This document shows positions 46,744 to 57,232 of a stretch of 64,000 bases of DNA, piece after piece. Position 1 is the stretch's first letter; every line of letters starts with the position of its first letter. The notes under the pieces are model-generated. The model saw nothing but the letters and a program-made list of their open reading frames with translations. It had not been told where the DNA came from and searched no databases. The DNA comes from Pseudomonas sp. PA27(2017) (GTDB lineage Bacteria; Pseudomonadota; Gammaproteobacteria; Pseudomonadales; Pseudomonadaceae), in assembly GCF_001945445.1 (NCBI RefSeq), contig NZ_MSXW01000022.1, positions 62,001 to 126,000 on the forward strand. The letters are read 5' to 3'. A program made the translations under genes and the position numbers.

Positions 46744-47748
46744 TTACAGGTGGTGTTTTATCAACAACTCGCCCAGCTGTACGGCGTTCAAAGCGGCACC
46801 TTTTCGCACATTATCAGACGCAATCCACAAAGTGAGTGCACAGGGGTCATCCATGCCGCGGCGCACGCGGCCTACGTACACTTCGTCCTGACCGACCGCA
46901 TCACCGATGACCGTGGGATAGTCGCCCGCCTCGACCAGTTCGATACCTGGCCCCGCCTCCAGCGCAGCCATGACCTTGTCCAGCTCTACAGGTGTAGACG
47001 CCTGCACGGTCAGGCTCAAACTTTCGCCGAAAAATACCGGTACCTGATGGCAGTTGACGGCCACGCTCAGGTCGCTGCCAAGCAGCGCCTTGACGTCGGC
47101 ATGAACGCGACGCTCAAGCTGCCCATGCCCTTCGGCATCGGGCTCATCCACCTGAGCGAGCACGTTGAACGCCATCTGCCGGTCGAACAGTCGCGGTTCG
47201 AGCGCCCGACCATTGAGCAGCTCGGCCGTTTGCCGCGCCAACTCGGCTACGCCTTCACGACCGCGGCTGGATACCGCCAGACCCGCATCGATCACCACAC
47301 GTTTTACCTGCAGTTGATCGCGCAGGGCGCCGAGCACCAGGCCGACTGCCACCGCCACCGAGGACGGGCTGGTGAGCGCGAACGGCGCCTGGCCGCCGAT
47401 CGCCGCAGCATTCACTTCAGGCACCACCCGTGGCGCCACCTCAGCAGGCAGCGCACCGGAGACATCGATCAGCGAACAGCCGGCCTTGCGCACCGCCTCG
47501 GCGTGAGCCCGGGTCACCGATGGGTCGGCGGCGAAGAACGCCAGTTGCACGGTGCGGAAATCGAAACCCTCCACGCTGCGCACGCGCAGGTTGCGCCCCT
47601 TGAACGCCAGGGTACGCCCGGCCGACTCGGCACTGGCCAGCAGGTGCAGATCGGAGACGGGAAAGTCGCGTTCTTCGAGGAGTTGCAGCAGCGATTCGCC
47701 GACGCTGCCGGTGGCGCCGACAAGGGCGATAGCAAAGGTAGAGGTCAT
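46744..47748 (-). CDS. Aspartate-semialdehyde dehydrogenase homologue lacking the catalytic cysteine
   Basis: A 334-residue member of the Asd family (PA3116/Usg type). The NADP-binding GATGSVGES is at 11-19 and the dimerisation/catalytic domain follows. Where active Asd has an invariant Cys in NCT/NCS, this protein reads SPSSVAVAV, with Ser130 in its place, so ordinary dehydrogenase activity is unlikely. It sits between asd and fimV, as in P. aeruginosa. The function is unknown; it may be a structural or regulatory paralogue. It lies about 150 nt upstream of fimV. Confidence 0.88.
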   Translation of the reverse strand: MTSTFAIALVGATGSVGESLLQLLEERDFPVSDLHLLASAESAGRTLAFKGRNLRVRSVEGFDFRTVQLAFFAADPSVTRAHAEAVRKAGCSLIDVSGALPAEVAPRVVPEVNAAAIGGQAPFALTSPSSVAVAVGLVLGALRDQLQVKRVVIDAGLAVSSRGREGVAELARQTAELLNGRALEPRLFDRQMAFNVLAQVDEPDAEGHGQLERRVHADVKALLGSDLSVAVNCHQVPVFFGESLSLTVQASTPVELDKVMAALEAGPGIELVEAGDYPTVIGDAVGQDEVYVGRVRRGMDDPCALTLWIASDNVRKGAALNAVQLGELLIKHHL

Positions 47749-47901
47749 GAAGGGAGCCTGACGCTGGGTAGCTGAAACAGACCCGGCACTCTACCGAAAA
47801 GCAGAGGGGCGGGCGACGGCAATCGCAAGCGATCACCCCTACCCGCCCCTTTGCGCGTCAACGAACCCTTTTGGCGCGCCTGGCAGCGCGCCGGTGGCGA
47901 A

Positions 47902-49014
47902 TCAGCGCTCCAGCAGGATCCGCAGCATGCGGCGCAGCGGCTCGGCGGCGCCCCACAGCAGCTGGTCGCCCACGGTGAAGGCGCCCAGGTACTGCGAACC
48001 CATGTTGAGTTTGCGCAGGCGGCCGACCGGCACGCTCAGGGTACCGGTCACGGCCGTCGGGCCAAGCTCGCGGATGCTGGCTTCGCGGTGGTTCGGCACC
48101 AGCTTGACCCAGGGGTTGTGCTGGCTGATCAGGCCTTCGATATCCGACAGCGGCACGTCCTTGTTGAGCTTGATGGTCAGCGCCTGGCTGTGGCAACGCA
48201 TGGCGCCGATGCGCACGCAAATACCATCCACCGGGATCGGGCTCTTGAAGCGCCCGAGGATCTTGTTGGTCTCGGCCTGGGCCTTCCACTCTTCGCGGCT
48301 CTGCCCGTTCGGCAGTTCCTTGTCGATGTAGGGGATCAGGCTGCCGGCCAGCGGCACGCCGAAGTTGTCGACCGGGAAGGCATCGCCGCGCATGGCTTCG
48401 GCCACCTTGCGGTCGATGTCGAGGATGGCGCTGGCCGGGTCGGCCAGCTCATCGGCCACGGTGGCGTTGATGGTGCCCATCTGCTTGATCAGCTCGCGCA
48501 TGTTCTGGGCGCCGGCGCCGGAGGCCGCCTGGTAGGTCATGGCACTCATCCACTCGACCAGGCCGGCTTCGTACAGGCCGCCGAGGGCCATCAGCATCAG
48601 GCTGACGGTGCAGTTGCCGCCGATGTAATTCTTGGTGCCGGCGTCCAGCGCATGGTCGATGACCTTGCGGTTGACCGGGTCGAGCACGATCACTGCGTCG
48701 TCGGCCATGCGCAGCGAGGAGGCCGCATCGATCCAGTAGCCCTTCCAGCCGGCTTCGCGCAGCTTGGGGAAGACTTCACTGGTGTAGTCGCCACCCTGGC
48801 AGGTGAGGATCACGTCCAGGCCTTTGAGCTCGTCGATGCTGTAGGCATCCTTGAGCGCTTCGGTTTCCTTGCCAATGGCCGGCCCCTGGCCGCCCACATT
48901 GGAGGTGGTGAAGAATACCGGCTCGATCAGATCGAAATCCTGTTCTTCCAGCATGCGCTGCATGAGCACGGAACCAACCATGCCCCGCCAACCGATAAGA
49001 CCTACACGTTTCAT
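47902..49014 (-). CDS. asd: Aspartate-semialdehyde dehydrogenase
   Basis: A 370-residue enzyme making aspartate semialdehyde for Lys, Thr, Met and peptidoglycan DAP. It has GWRGMVGSV (9-17) for NADP, catalytic C135 in GGNCTVSLM, and the base His in [14 protein letters not shown]. The start is the Met of MKRVGLIGW, giving the exact family length. It lies 53 nt downstream of leuB. Its neighbour is the Cys-less paralogue. Confidence 0.96.
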   Translation of the reverse strand: MKRVGLIGWRGMVGSVLMQRMLEEQDFDLIEPVFFTTSNVGGQGPAIGKETEALKDAYSIDELKGLDVILTCQGGDYTSEVFPKLREAGWKGYWIDAASSLRMADDAVIVLDPVNRKVIDHALDAGTKNYIGGNCTVSLMLMALGGLYEAGLVEWMSAMTYQAASGAGAQNMRELIKQMGTINATVADELADPASAILDIDRKVAEAMRGDAFPVDNFGVPLAGSLIPYIDKELPNGQSREEWKAQAETNKILGRFKSPIPVDGICVRIGAMRCHSQALTIKLNKDVPLSDIEGLISQHNPWVKLVPNHREASIRELGPTAVTGTLSVPVGRLRKLNMGSQYLGAFTVGDQLLWGAAEPLRRMLRILLER

Positions 49015-49067
49015 AACCACTACACCTATATGAACAGACCACCGCCAATTCCCGGCGGCCTGGAAGA

Positions 49068-50150
49068 TTACAGACTACGCAGCGCTTCGACTACCGCATC
49101 ACCCATTGCCGCCGTGCCGACCTTGGTCGTACCCGCCGAGTGGATGTCGCCGGTACGCAGGCCCTGGTCGAGCACGCGGCTGACCGCCAGCTCGATGGCG
49201 TCCGCCGCCTGGGTCTGATTGAAGCTGTAACGCAGCATCATGGACACCGACAGGATGGTCGCCAGCGGGTTGGCGATGCCCTGCCCGGCAATGTCCGGCG
49301 CCGAACCGTGGCACGGCTCGTACATGCCCTTGTTGTTGGCATCCAGCGACGCCGAGGGCAGCATGCCGATCGAGCCGGTGAGCATCGAGGCCTCGTCGGA
49401 GAGGATATCGCCGAACATGTTGTCGGTGACCATCACGTCGAACTGCTTGGGCGCACGCACCAGCTGCATGGCGGCATTGTCGACGTACATGTGGCTCAGC
49501 TCGACGTCCGGGTAGTCCTTGGCGACCTCCTCGACCACCGCGCGCCACAGTTGGCTGGAGGCCAGCACGTTGGCCTTGTCCACCGAGCACAGTTTGCTGC
49601 CACGCACGCGGGCCATGTCGAAGCCGACCTTGGCGATGCGACGGATCTCGCTCTCGCTGTAGGGCAGCGTGTCATAAGCCATGCGCTCGCCATTATCGAG
49701 CACTTTGCTCTCGCGCGGCTGGCCGAAATAGATGCCGCCGGTCAGCTCACGGACGATGAGGATATCCAGGCCCGCCACCACTTCCGGCTTCAGCGAGGAC
49801 GCGTCGGCCAACTGCGGGTAGAGAATGGCCGGACGCAGGTTGGCGAACAGACCGAGCTGCGAGCGGATCTTCAGCAGGCCGCGCTCTGGGCGGATGGCCG
49901 GGTCGATCTTGTCCCACTTCGGGCCGCCCACGGCGCCAAGCAGCACGGCATCGGCCGCGCGAGCGCGCTCCAGGGTTTCGTCGGCCAGCGGTACGCCATA
50001 CTTGTCCACGGCGGCGCCACCCAGCTCGTCGAACGACAGCTCGACATCGAGGGCGAACTTGTCGTTGGCCAGGCGCAGCACCTTGACCGCTTCGGCCATG
50101 ATTTCAGGGCCGATGCCGTCACCGGGAAGAACCAGAATCTGCTTGCTCAT
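49068..50150 (-). CDS. leuB: 3-isopropylmalate dehydrogenase
   Basis: A 360-residue NAD-dependent decarboxylating dehydrogenase of leucine synthesis. It has [39 protein letters not shown] (substrate arginines), [10 protein letters not shown], and the metal aspartates in [25 protein letters not shown]. Full length. The 196 nt to leuD contain no gene; several Pseudomonas have a methyltransferase gene there, as I recall. Confidence 0.96.
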   Translation of the reverse strand: MSKQILVLPGDGIGPEIMAEAVKVLRLANDKFALDVELSFDELGGAAVDKYGVPLADETLERARAADAVLLGAVGGPKWDKIDPAIRPERGLLKIRSQLGLFANLRPAILYPQLADASSLKPEVVAGLDILIVRELTGGIYFGQPRESKVLDNGERMAYDTLPYSESEIRRIAKVGFDMARVRGSKLCSVDKANVLASSQLWRAVVEEVAKDYPDVELSHMYVDNAAMQLVRAPKQFDVMVTDNMFGDILSDEASMLTGSIGMLPSASLDANNKGMYEPCHGSAPDIAGQGIANPLATILSVSMMLRYSFNQTQAADAIELAVSRVLDQGLRTGDIHSAGTTKVGTAAMGDAVVEALRSL

Positions 50151-50346
50151 ACGTTTTCCTTCATTACGTTCGGATCGCCGGCCTTGCCGTGTGCGACCTA
50201 TGAAAACCCGAACAGGCCCGCGGCCATCACCCTGCCGCGAGGGGCGCCATGTTCGGCGTCCATGTCGACGGGGTCAAGGCGCTACGGGCCCATTCGCTGA
50301 TAACACGTAACCTTTTCTTTCTACGCCACCAGTTGGCGCTTCTGAC

Positions 50347-50994
50347 TTACTTGATGGCGCCGAACAACCAGGGCTGACGCTGCTGGTAGCCGGTTTCGAA
50401 GTTGCGAATCGCCTCGGCGTCCTGCAGGGTCAGGCCGATGTCGTCCAAGCCGTTGAGCAGGCAGTGCTTGCGGAAAGCGTCGACTTCGAAGCAGTACTGC
50501 ACGCCGTCGGGGCGGGTCACGGTCTGCGCCTCGAGGTCGACGGTCAGCTTATAACCCTCGGTGGCTTCGGCCTGCTCGAACAGCGCATCGACTTCTTCGG
50601 CCTTGAGGATGATCGGCAGCAGGCCGTTCTTGAAGCTGTTGTTGAAGAAGATATCGGCGAAGCTCGGCGCGATCACGGTGCGGAAACCGTACTCGTCCAG
50701 CGCCCAGGGTGCGTGCTCACGGCTCGAGCCGCAGCCGAAGTTCTCGCGGGCCAGCAGCACGCTGGCACCCTGATAGCGTGGGAAGTTGAGCACGAAATCC
50801 TTGTTGATCGGGCGGTTGGAGTTGTCCTGGTTCGGCTGGCCGACATCCAGGTAACGCCACTCGTCGAACAGGTTGGGACCGAAGCCGGTGCGCTTGATCG
50901 ACTTCAAGAACTGCTTGGGAATGATCTGGTCGGTGTCGACGTTGGCACGGTCGAGCGGACAAACCAGGCCGGTGTGTTGGGTGAAGGCTTTCAT
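50347..50994 (-). CDS. leuD: 3-isopropylmalate dehydratase small subunit
   Basis: A 215-residue swivel-domain subunit: [38 protein letters not shown] and [17 protein letters not shown]. With LeuC it isomerises 2- to 3-isopropylmalate. Tandem ATGs lie at 50997 and 50994; MKAFTQHTG (50994) is chosen, after GAGGAG. It lies 11 nt after leuC. Confidence 0.95.
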   Translation of the reverse strand: MKAFTQHTGLVCPLDRANVDTDQIIPKQFLKSIKRTGFGPNLFDEWRYLDVGQPNQDNSNRPINKDFVLNFPRYQGASVLLARENFGCGSSREHAPWALDEYGFRTVIAPSFADIFFNNSFKNGLLPIILKAEEVDALFEQAEATEGYKLTVDLEAQTVTRPDGVQYCFEVDAFRKHCLLNGLDDIGLTLQDAEAIRNFETGYQQRQPWLFGAIK

Positions 50995-51005
50995 CATCTC
51001 TCTCC

Positions 51006-52433
51006 TCAGGCCTGGATCAATTCGCGCACATCGATGAAGCGGCCGGTCACCGCGGCAGCGGCGGCCATGGCCGGACTGACCAGGTGGGTACGACCACCGG
51101 CGCCCTGGCGGCCTTCGAAGTTGCGGTTGGAGGTCGAGGCGCAATGCTCGCCACTGCCCAGTTTGTCCGGGTTCATCGCCAGGCACATGGAGCAGCCCGG
51201 CTCACGCCATTCGAAACCGGCTTCGATGAAGATCTTGTCCAGCCCTTCGCTTTCCGCCTGGGCCTTGACCAGGCCGGAGCCCGGCACCACCAGCGCCTGC
51301 TTGACGGTGGCGGCGACCTTGCGGCCCTTGGCCACTTCTGCGGCCGCACGCAGGTCTTCGATGCGCGAGTTGGTGCACGAGCCGATGAACACACGGTCGA
51401 GCTGAATAGCGGTGATCGGCTGGTTGGCAGCCAGGCCCATGTACTTGAGGGCGCGCGTGATCGAATCTTTCTTGACCGGGTCGCTTTCGCGAGCCGGGTC
51501 CGGCACGTTCTGGTCGACGGCCAAGACCATCTCGGGCGAGGTACCCCAGCTGACCTGCGGCTTGATGTCTTCGGCACGCAGTTCGATCACGGTATCGAAG
51601 TGCGCATCGGCGTCGGACACCAGGTCACGCCATACCGCCACGGCCTGCTCCCAGTGCTCGCCCTTGGGTGCGAACGGGCGGTCTTTGACGTAGGCAATGG
51701 TCTTTTCGTCGACCGCCACCAGGCCGACGCGGGCACCGGCCTCGATGGACATGTTGCAGATGGTCATGCGCCCTTCCAGGGACAGCTCGCGGATCGCGCT
51801 GCCGGCGAATTCCAGGGCGTGGCCGTTGCCACCGGCAGTGCCGATCTTGCCGATCACGGCCAGAACGATGTCCTTGGCGGTCACGCCGAACGGCAATTTG
51901 CCTTCGACACGCACCTGCATGTTCTTCATCTTCTTGGCGACCAGGCACTGGGTGGCGAGCACGTGCTCAACCTCGGAGGTACCGATGCCATGGGCCAGCG
52001 CACCAAAGGCGCCGTGAGTCGAGGTGTGCGAGTCGCCGCAGACCACGGTCATGCCCGGCAAGGTGGCGCCCTGCTCCGGGCCGACCACGTGGACGATGCC
52101 CTGGCGCACGTCGTTCATCTTGAATTCGAGGATGCCGAAGTCGTCGCAGTTCTCGTCCAGGGTCTGCACCTGAATACGCGAGACTTCATCGGCGATGGCG
52201 TCGAGGCCACCGAGGCGCTCGGCACGGGTGGTCGGCACGTTGTGGTCCGGCGTGGCGATGTTGGCGTCGATACGCCACGGCTTGCGGCTCGCCAGGCGCA
52301 GGCCTTCGAAAGCCTGGGGCGACGTCACTTCGTGAAGAATGTGGCGGTCGATGTAGATCAGCGACGAGCCGTCATCGCGTCGCTTCACTTCGTGCATTTC
52401 CCACAACTTGTCGTAGAGCGTTCTGCCGGTCAT
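51006..52433 (-). CDS. leuC: 3-isopropylmalate dehydratase large subunit
   Basis: A 475-residue aconitase-fold enzyme. The [4Fe-4S] ligands are C353 (GSCTNSR), C414 and C417 ([11 protein letters not shown]). Other landmarks are [20 protein letters not shown] and [27 protein letters not shown]. The start is the Met of [11 protein letters not shown], with GAGGAACAGG upstream; residues further upstream lack homology. It is divergent from a LysR gene, the usual Pseudomonas order. The 230-nt divergent region has an AT-rich stretch around 52570-52600 suited to a promoter; I could not assign a clear T-N11-A LysR box. Confidence 0.96.
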   Translation of the reverse strand: MTGRTLYDKLWEMHEVKRRDDGSSLIYIDRHILHEVTSPQAFEGLRLASRKPWRIDANIATPDHNVPTTRAERLGGLDAIADEVSRIQVQTLDENCDDFGILEFKMNDVRQGIVHVVGPEQGATLPGMTVVCGDSHTSTHGAFGALAHGIGTSEVEHVLATQCLVAKKMKNMQVRVEGKLPFGVTAKDIVLAVIGKIGTAGGNGHALEFAGSAIRELSLEGRMTICNMSIEAGARVGLVAVDEKTIAYVKDRPFAPKGEHWEQAVAVWRDLVSDADAHFDTVIELRAEDIKPQVSWGTSPEMVLAVDQNVPDPARESDPVKKDSITRALKYMGLAANQPITAIQLDRVFIGSCTNSRIEDLRAAAEVAKGRKVAATVKQALVVPGSGLVKAQAESEGLDKIFIEAGFEWREPGCSMCLAMNPDKLGSGEHCASTSNRNFEGRQGAGGRTHLVSPAMAAAAAVTGRFIDVRELIQA

Positions 52434-52663
52434 CAGCCTGTTCCTCATCGGTCTTTCGAGCACCTCTAAAAACTGCCTGCGCTTCAATCGCTGGGTTTCT
52501 AGAGGTGGCCTTTCTATGCCTGGGCAATAGCCCTTTGGCTTATGGGGAGAATGCTATGCGCGGCTGGCGAATAACTCAAATTCATATTTTTCATCCAGAA
52601 GATTCCCGATCGGAATTGCTATAGCATCGACGTCTACCGCCCGCACTACCATCGGAAATGCCC

Positions 52664-53569
52664 ATGGATCTCGCCACGCTCAACGCCTTCATCGCCATCG
52701 CCGAACTCGGCAGCTTCTCCGAGGCTGCCATACGCCTGCACCTGACTCAGCCGGCAGTGAGCAAACGCATCGCCAGCCTGGAGCAGCAACTGCGCGTGCG
52801 CCTGTTCGACCGCCTGGGCCGCGAGGTGAGCCTCACCGAAGCCGGGCGCGCCCTGCTGCCACGCGCCTACCAGATTCTCAACGTGCTGGAGGACACCCGC
52901 CGGGCGCTGACCAACCTCAATGGCGAGATCACCGGGCGGCTGACCCTTGCCACCAGTCACCACATCGGCCTGCACCGCCTGCCGCCGCTGCTGCGCGCCT
53001 TCACCCGAGCCCACCCGCAGGTGGCGCTGGATATTCAGTTCCTCGACTCGGAAGTGGCCTACGACGAAGTGTTCCACGGCCGCGCCGAGCTGGCGGTGAT
53101 CACCCTGGCGCCGGACACCCGCGAACCGGTACGCGCCGTGCCGGTGTGGGACGACCCGCTGGATTTCGTAACTGCCCCCGAGCATCCATTGGCCCAGAGC
53201 ACGGGTGTGACCCTCGCCGATGTAGCTCTACACCCGGCGGTTTTTCCCGGCGGCAACACCTTCACCCACCACATCGTCCAGCGCCTGTTCGAAGCCGAGG
53301 ATCTGACGCCCAACATCGCCATGAGCACCAACTACCTGGAGACCATCAAGATGATGGTTTCCATTGGTCTGGCCTGGAGCGTGCTGCCGCGCACCATGCT
53401 TGATGAACAGGTGGCGCGCCTGCCGCTTCCAGGCATCCAGCTGTCGCGTCAGCTCGGTTACATCGTGCACACCGAGCGCACCCTGTCGAACGCCGCCAGA
53501 GCGTTCATGCAACTGCTCGACAGTCATCGCGACAGTCTTGCTTTAGCGCCGGGGCAGCAGCTAACGTGA
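52664..53569 (+). CDS. LysR family regulator divergent from leuCD
   Basis: A 301-residue LTTR. The N-terminal HTH is MDLATLNAFIAIAELGSFSEAAIRLHLTQPAVSKRIASLEQQL; the effector domain follows from about 90, with GRLTLATSHHIGLHRLPPLLRAF. It corresponds to PA3122, conserved next to leuC, so leucine-pathway control is plausible but not shown. The ATG at 52664 is preferred, with GGAA 7 nt upstream; the ATG at 52658 is too close to it. A terminator follows. Confidence 0.9.
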   Translation: MDLATLNAFIAIAELGSFSEAAIRLHLTQPAVSKRIASLEQQLRVRLFDRLGREVSLTEAGRALLPRAYQILNVLEDTRRALTNLNGEITGRLTLATSHHIGLHRLPPLLRAFTRAHPQVALDIQFLDSEVAYDEVFHGRAELAVITLAPDTREPVRAVPVWDDPLDFVTAPEHPLAQSTGVTLADVALHPAVFPGGNTFTHHIVQRLFEAEDLTPNIAMSTNYLETIKMMVSIGLAWSVLPRTMLDEQVARLPLPGIQLSRQLGYIVHTERTLSNAARAFMQLLDSHRDSLALAPGQQLT

Positions 53570-53616
53570 CAACCATGCCGGCCATCTGCCGGCATTCATG
53601 CTGCACATGCGCCAAT

Positions 53617-53646
53617 AGCCCGGCTTTCCGCCTCGCCGGGCTTTTG
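53617..53646 (+). terminator. Rho-independent terminator of the lysR gene
   Basis: 8-bp stem AGCCCGGC (53617-53624) / GCCGGGCT (53635-53642), then a short T-run. Confidence 0.75.
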
Positions 53647-53660
53647 TAGAGGAAGGGTCA

Positions 53661-56585
53661 ATGGGCAACTCCAACGACAAACGCCCACCGTTGCCCCACG
53701 TGCCGGTACTCGACCCCGCCGAGTTCGAAAAGACCTGGCGCGACAGCCAGCATCTATTGGCCGCCCTCAATGGTGCCGGCCTCGGCGCCTGGTTCTGGAA
53801 CGTCGATACCGGTGAGGTCAGCTGGTCGCGTGGCGCCCAGAAGGTATTCGGTCTCGACCCGACCCGCCCGCTCAGCGCCCCGGTCGACTATATCGGGCTG
53901 ATTCCCGAGGAGGAGCGCGGCGAAGTGCTGCGCCTGTTCCAGGCGGTGATCGATGGCTCGCCCACGGCCGAACCGATCCGCCATCGCATTCAATGGCCGG
54001 ACGGCAGCCTGCGCTGGATCGAAATCACCGGCAGCCTGCAGGCTGGCGAAGGCGGCCAGAACAGAATGTTCGGCGTGGTACGCGACATCAACCGCCAGCG
54101 CGTTCAGGAACAGGCCCTGGCCGATAGTCAGGAACGCCTGCGCATGGCACTCGAATCGGCCGACCTGGGTACCTGGGACTGGCACATCCCCAGCGACACC
54201 ATGTATGCCTCGCCACGCGCCGCTCTGCTGCATGGGCTGGCGAACGAACCCTTTCAGGGCCGCTTTCCGGATTTTTTCACCCATGTGCCCATGCAGGATC
54301 GCCAGGCCCTGCGCCAGGCCTACCGCGACCTGCTGCCCGATAACGGCCAGGACTCCCAGGTGACCTACCGTACGGTACACGCCGACGGCCAGACCCATTA
54401 TCTGGAAAGCACCGCCAAGCTGCACCGCGACGCCCAGGGCCAGCCCGTGCGCATGACCGGCATCATGATCGACACCAGCGAGCGCACCTTACGCGAGCAG
54501 CGCCTGCAGGCCTCGGAGCGCAAGTTCGCCATGGTCTTCCAGGCCAGCCCCGACCCGATCTGCGTGACCACCCTGCCGGAAGGCCGCATTCTGGAGGTCA
54601 ACCCGGCGTTCACCCAGGCGTTCGGCTGGCGGCCGGCGGAAGTCACCGGGCGCAATATCTTCAAGCTCGCGCCCTGGAAAGCCCTGCCGGAGGATTCACC
54701 ACTGCGCCTGAAGATTCTCAGCGGCACCGACCTCACCGACGAACGCATCGACCTGACCGACCCTCAGGGCCGGCTGATAAGCTGCATCGTGTCATGCCGT
54801 CGCCTGGAGCTGGCCGGCCAGCCCTGCGTGCTCAGCAAGTTTCGCGACATCACCGAGCAGCAGCGCGCCGAGTCGGCGCTCAAGGCCAGCCAGGAGAAAT
54901 TCTACAAGGCCTTTCACTCCAGCCCGGACGCGATCACCATCACCACCCGTGACACGGGCCGCTACATCGAGATCAACGACGGTTTCACGCGCCTGACAGG
55001 CTACAAAGCCGAGGAAGTCATCGGTCGCACCTCCACCGAGGTCGGCATCTGGCCCGACGAGGAACAGCGCCAGCGCCTGCTCAACACCCTGCGCGAGGAA
55101 GGCCACATTCAGCGCCTCGAGATGAGCGGCCGCGACCGCTACGGCAAGCACCTGGAAGTGGAAATCTCCTTCGAGCCGATCGAGCTGGATAGCACCCAGT
55201 GCCTGTTGGTCACCGCCCGCGACATCAGCGAACTCAAGGCAGCCCAGCAGCAGATCCAGCACTTGGCCTACCACGACCCGCTGACCAGCTTGCCCAATCG
55301 CGCCCTGCTGATGGATCGCCTGACCCAGCAGATCTCCTTGCTGCAACGCCACGCGCTACGTGGCGCCCTGCTGTTTCTCGACCTCGACCACTTCAAGCAC
55401 ATCAACGACTCGCTCGGCCATCCATTCGGCGATGCGGTGCTCAAGCTGATCACCGCCCGCCTGGAAGTCAGCGTGCGCGAGGAGGACACCGTGGCGCGCC
55501 TGGGCGGCGACGAATTCGTGGTGCTGCTGACCGGTATCGAGGGCACGCTCGACGAAGTCATCTCCCACGCCGGCCAGGCCGCCGAGAAACTGCGCACCCT
55601 GCTCAGCGAACCCATGCTGCTCGAGGGCCATCGCCTGCAGGTCACCCCGAGCATCGGCATCGCGCTGATCCCCGACCACGGTCAGACGCCGGCCGACCTG
55701 CTCAAGCGCGCCGACATCGCCCTATACCGTGCCAAGGATTCGGGCCGCAATGCCATTCAGCTGTTCCACAGCTCCATGCAGCACGCGGCCAGCGAACGCC
55801 TGCGCCTGGAGAACGAGTTGCGCACCGCCCTGAGCCGCGGTGAATTCGAGCTGTATTTCCAGGCCCAGGTGGACGCCCGCACCGACCAGATCATCGGTGC
55901 CGAGGCGCTGCTGCGCTGGGCCCATCCGACGCTTGGCGAGCAGTCACCGGCGCTGTTCATCCACGTGCTGGAGGAAAGCGGGCTGATTCTGGAGGTCGGC
56001 GCCTGGGTGATGGTCGAAGCCTGCCACGCTTGCGCGCAGTTGCTGGAGGACGGTCTCATCGACGAGCGTTTCAGCCTGTGCGTGAACATCAGTACCCGGC
56101 AGTTCCGCCAGGGCGATTTCGTCGAGCGGGTCGAGCATTGTCTTCGCCAGAACAAGCTGCCCCAGGGCATGCTCAAGCTGGAGATCACCGAAGGCATCGT
56201 CATCGAGGACATCGACGACACCATCGCCAAGATGAACCGCCTGCGCAAGCTGGGCGTCAGCTTCGCCATGGACGACTTCGGCACCGGTTACTCGTCGCTC
56301 ACCTACCTCAAGCGCCTGCCGGTGAACGTACTGAAGATCGACCAGTCGTTCGTGCGCGATGCCACCAGTAACCCGAGCGACGCGGAAATCATCCGCGCCG
56401 TGGTCGCCCTCGGCCTCAGCCTGGGCCTGGAGGTCATCGCCGAAGGCGTGGAACAGCAGAGCCAGCTGGACTTTCTGCAAAGCCAGGGCTGCAACTGCTA
56501 CCAGGGCTACCTGTTCAGCCGCCCGCAGCCGCTGACGGCCTTCCGCGCCCTGCTCAGCCACGGCGCCCAACGACTGCCCCACTGA
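53661..56585 (+). CDS. Multi-PAS GGDEF-EAL signalling protein
   Basis: A 974-residue protein without clear transmembrane segments. At least four PAS domains are visible: about 30-155 (GLGAWFWNVDTGEVSWS...), 160-280 (LGTWDWHIPSDTM...), 285-410 (FAMVFQASPDPICVTTLPEGRILEVN...) and 415-530 (FHSSPDAITITTRDTGRYIEIN...). The first two are PAS_3-like with PAC ends. A GGDEF domain (about 535-700) with canonical RLGGDEFVVLL follows, and then an EAL domain (about 715-960) with GAEALLRWAHP, LEITEGI, AMDDFGTGYSSL, LKIDQSFV and VIAEGVE. Both catalytic motifs look intact. It should sense small ligands or redox through PAS and tune c-di-GMP. GAGGAAGG precedes the ATG. Confidence 0.94.
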   Translation: MGNSNDKRPPLPHVPVLDPAEFEKTWRDSQHLLAALNGAGLGAWFWNVDTGEVSWSRGAQKVFGLDPTRPLSAPVDYIGLIPEEERGEVLRLFQAVIDGSPTAEPIRHRIQWPDGSLRWIEITGSLQAGEGGQNRMFGVVRDINRQRVQEQALADSQERLRMALESADLGTWDWHIPSDTMYASPRAALLHGLANEPFQGRFPDFFTHVPMQDRQALRQAYRDLLPDNGQDSQVTYRTVHADGQTHYLESTAKLHRDAQGQPVRMTGIMIDTSERTLREQRLQASERKFAMVFQASPDPICVTTLPEGRILEVNPAFTQAFGWRPAEVTGRNIFKLAPWKALPEDSPLRLKILSGTDLTDERIDLTDPQGRLISCIVSCRRLELAGQPCVLSKFRDITEQQRAESALKASQEKFYKAFHSSPDAITITTRDTGRYIEINDGFTRLTGYKAEEVIGRTSTEVGIWPDEEQRQRLLNTLREEGHIQRLEMSGRDRYGKHLEVEISFEPIELDSTQCLLVTARDISELKAAQQQIQHLAYHDPLTSLPNRALLMDRLTQQISLLQRHALRGALLFLDLDHFKHINDSLGHPFGDAVLKLITARLEVSVREEDTVARLGGDEFVVLLTGIEGTLDEVISHAGQAAEKLRTLLSEPMLLEGHRLQVTPSIGIALIPDHGQTPADLLKRADIALYRAKDSGRNAIQLFHSSMQHAASERLRLENELRTALSRGEFELYFQAQVDARTDQIIGAEALLRWAHPTLGEQSPALFIHVLEESGLILEVGAWVMVEACHACAQLLEDGLIDERFSLCVNISTRQFRQGDFVERVEHCLRQNKLPQGMLKLEITEGIVIEDIDDTIAKMNRLRKLGVSFAMDDFGTGYSSLTYLKRLPVNVLKIDQSFVRDATSNPSDAEIIRAVVALGLSLGLEVIAEGVEQQSQLDFLQSQGCNCYQGYLFSRPQPLTAFRALLSHGAQRLPH

Positions 56586-56588
56586 AAC

Positions 56589-56761
56589 GGAAAAGGCGCC
56601 ACGACAGGCCGTGTGAAAACGTAGCGAGCGAAGGTCAGGCAAGGCAAAAACCGGCGAAAAGGCGCAGTTTACGAGCTGTAAATGAGCATTTTTAGCCGGT
56701 TTTTAACGCCGCATGACCGAGCGCAGTAGTTTTCACATGGCCTGGCGAGGGCGCCTTTCCG
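56589..56761. terminator. Terminator stem split by an inserted palindromic element
   Basis: GGAAAAGGCGCC (56589-56600) and GGCGCCTTTCC (56751-56761) pair as a terminator between the convergent EAL and hsp20 genes. The loop is occupied by the 140-bp palindromic element at 56605-56744. Confidence 0.55.
56605..56744. mobile_element. 140-bp palindromic MITE/REP-like element
   Basis: Terminal inverted repeats CAGGCCGTGTGAAAAC (56605-56620) and GTTTTCACATGGCCTG (56729-56744) match at 15 of 16 positions. Nested arms AAAAACCGGC (56646-56655) and GCCGGTTTTT (56695-56704) are perfect. Non-coding. I associate this GTGTGAAAAC...GTTTTCAC element with repeats in P. mendocina/stutzeri-like genomes, from memory. 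Confidence 0.7.
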
Positions 56762-56779
56762 GTATGCCGGCAAAGGCGA

Positions 56780-57232
56780 TCAGTTCTCCAGCGCCGGACG
56801 TGCGGCCCCGATCGGGATGCGCTTGGCCTTGGCCTCTTCCGGCACGTGGCGCTCGAGCTCGATGTTGAGCAGGCCGTTCACCAGGCTGGCGCTCTTGACC
56901 TCGATGTGATCGGCCAGGCGGAACGACAGCTTGAACGAACGCTGAGCGATGCCCTGATACAGATAGGTAACATTTTCACCGTTGCCATTGCCCGCGCGCT
57001 TGCCGCCGGTCACGGTCAACACGCCGCGCTCGACCTGCAGATCCAGATCTTCATCCTGGAAACCGGCTGCAGCGATGACGATCCGGTACTGATCATCGGC
57101 ATGCTTTTCGACGTTGTAGGGCGGGTAGCTGCTGCTGGTCTCGTTGCGCATCGCCGATTCGAACAGGTCGTTGAAACGGTCGAAGCCGATGGACTGACGG
57201 AACAGCGGGGTCATGGAAAATGCAGTGCTCAT
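56780..57232 (-). CDS. ibpA: Small heat-shock protein Hsp20 (IbpA)
   Basis: A 150-residue alpha-crystallin-type chaperone. The N-terminal arm is FSMTPLFRQSIGFDRFNDLFESA. The alpha-crystallin domain (about 38-130) has YPPYNVEKHADDQYRIVIAAAGFQDEDLDL, and FKLSFRLADHIEVKSASLVNGLLNIELERHVPEE the conserved GLL motif. A short tail with IPI follows, for oligomer contacts. It holds unfolded proteins during heat stress. A sigma-32 promoter and a ROSE-type thermometer precede it. Confidence 0.95.
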   Translation of the reverse strand: MSTAFSMTPLFRQSIGFDRFNDLFESAMRNETSSSYPPYNVEKHADDQYRIVIAAAGFQDEDLDLQVERGVLTVTGGKRAGNGNGENVTYLYQGIAQRSFKLSFRLADHIEVKSASLVNGLLNIELERHVPEEAKAKRIPIGAARPALEN

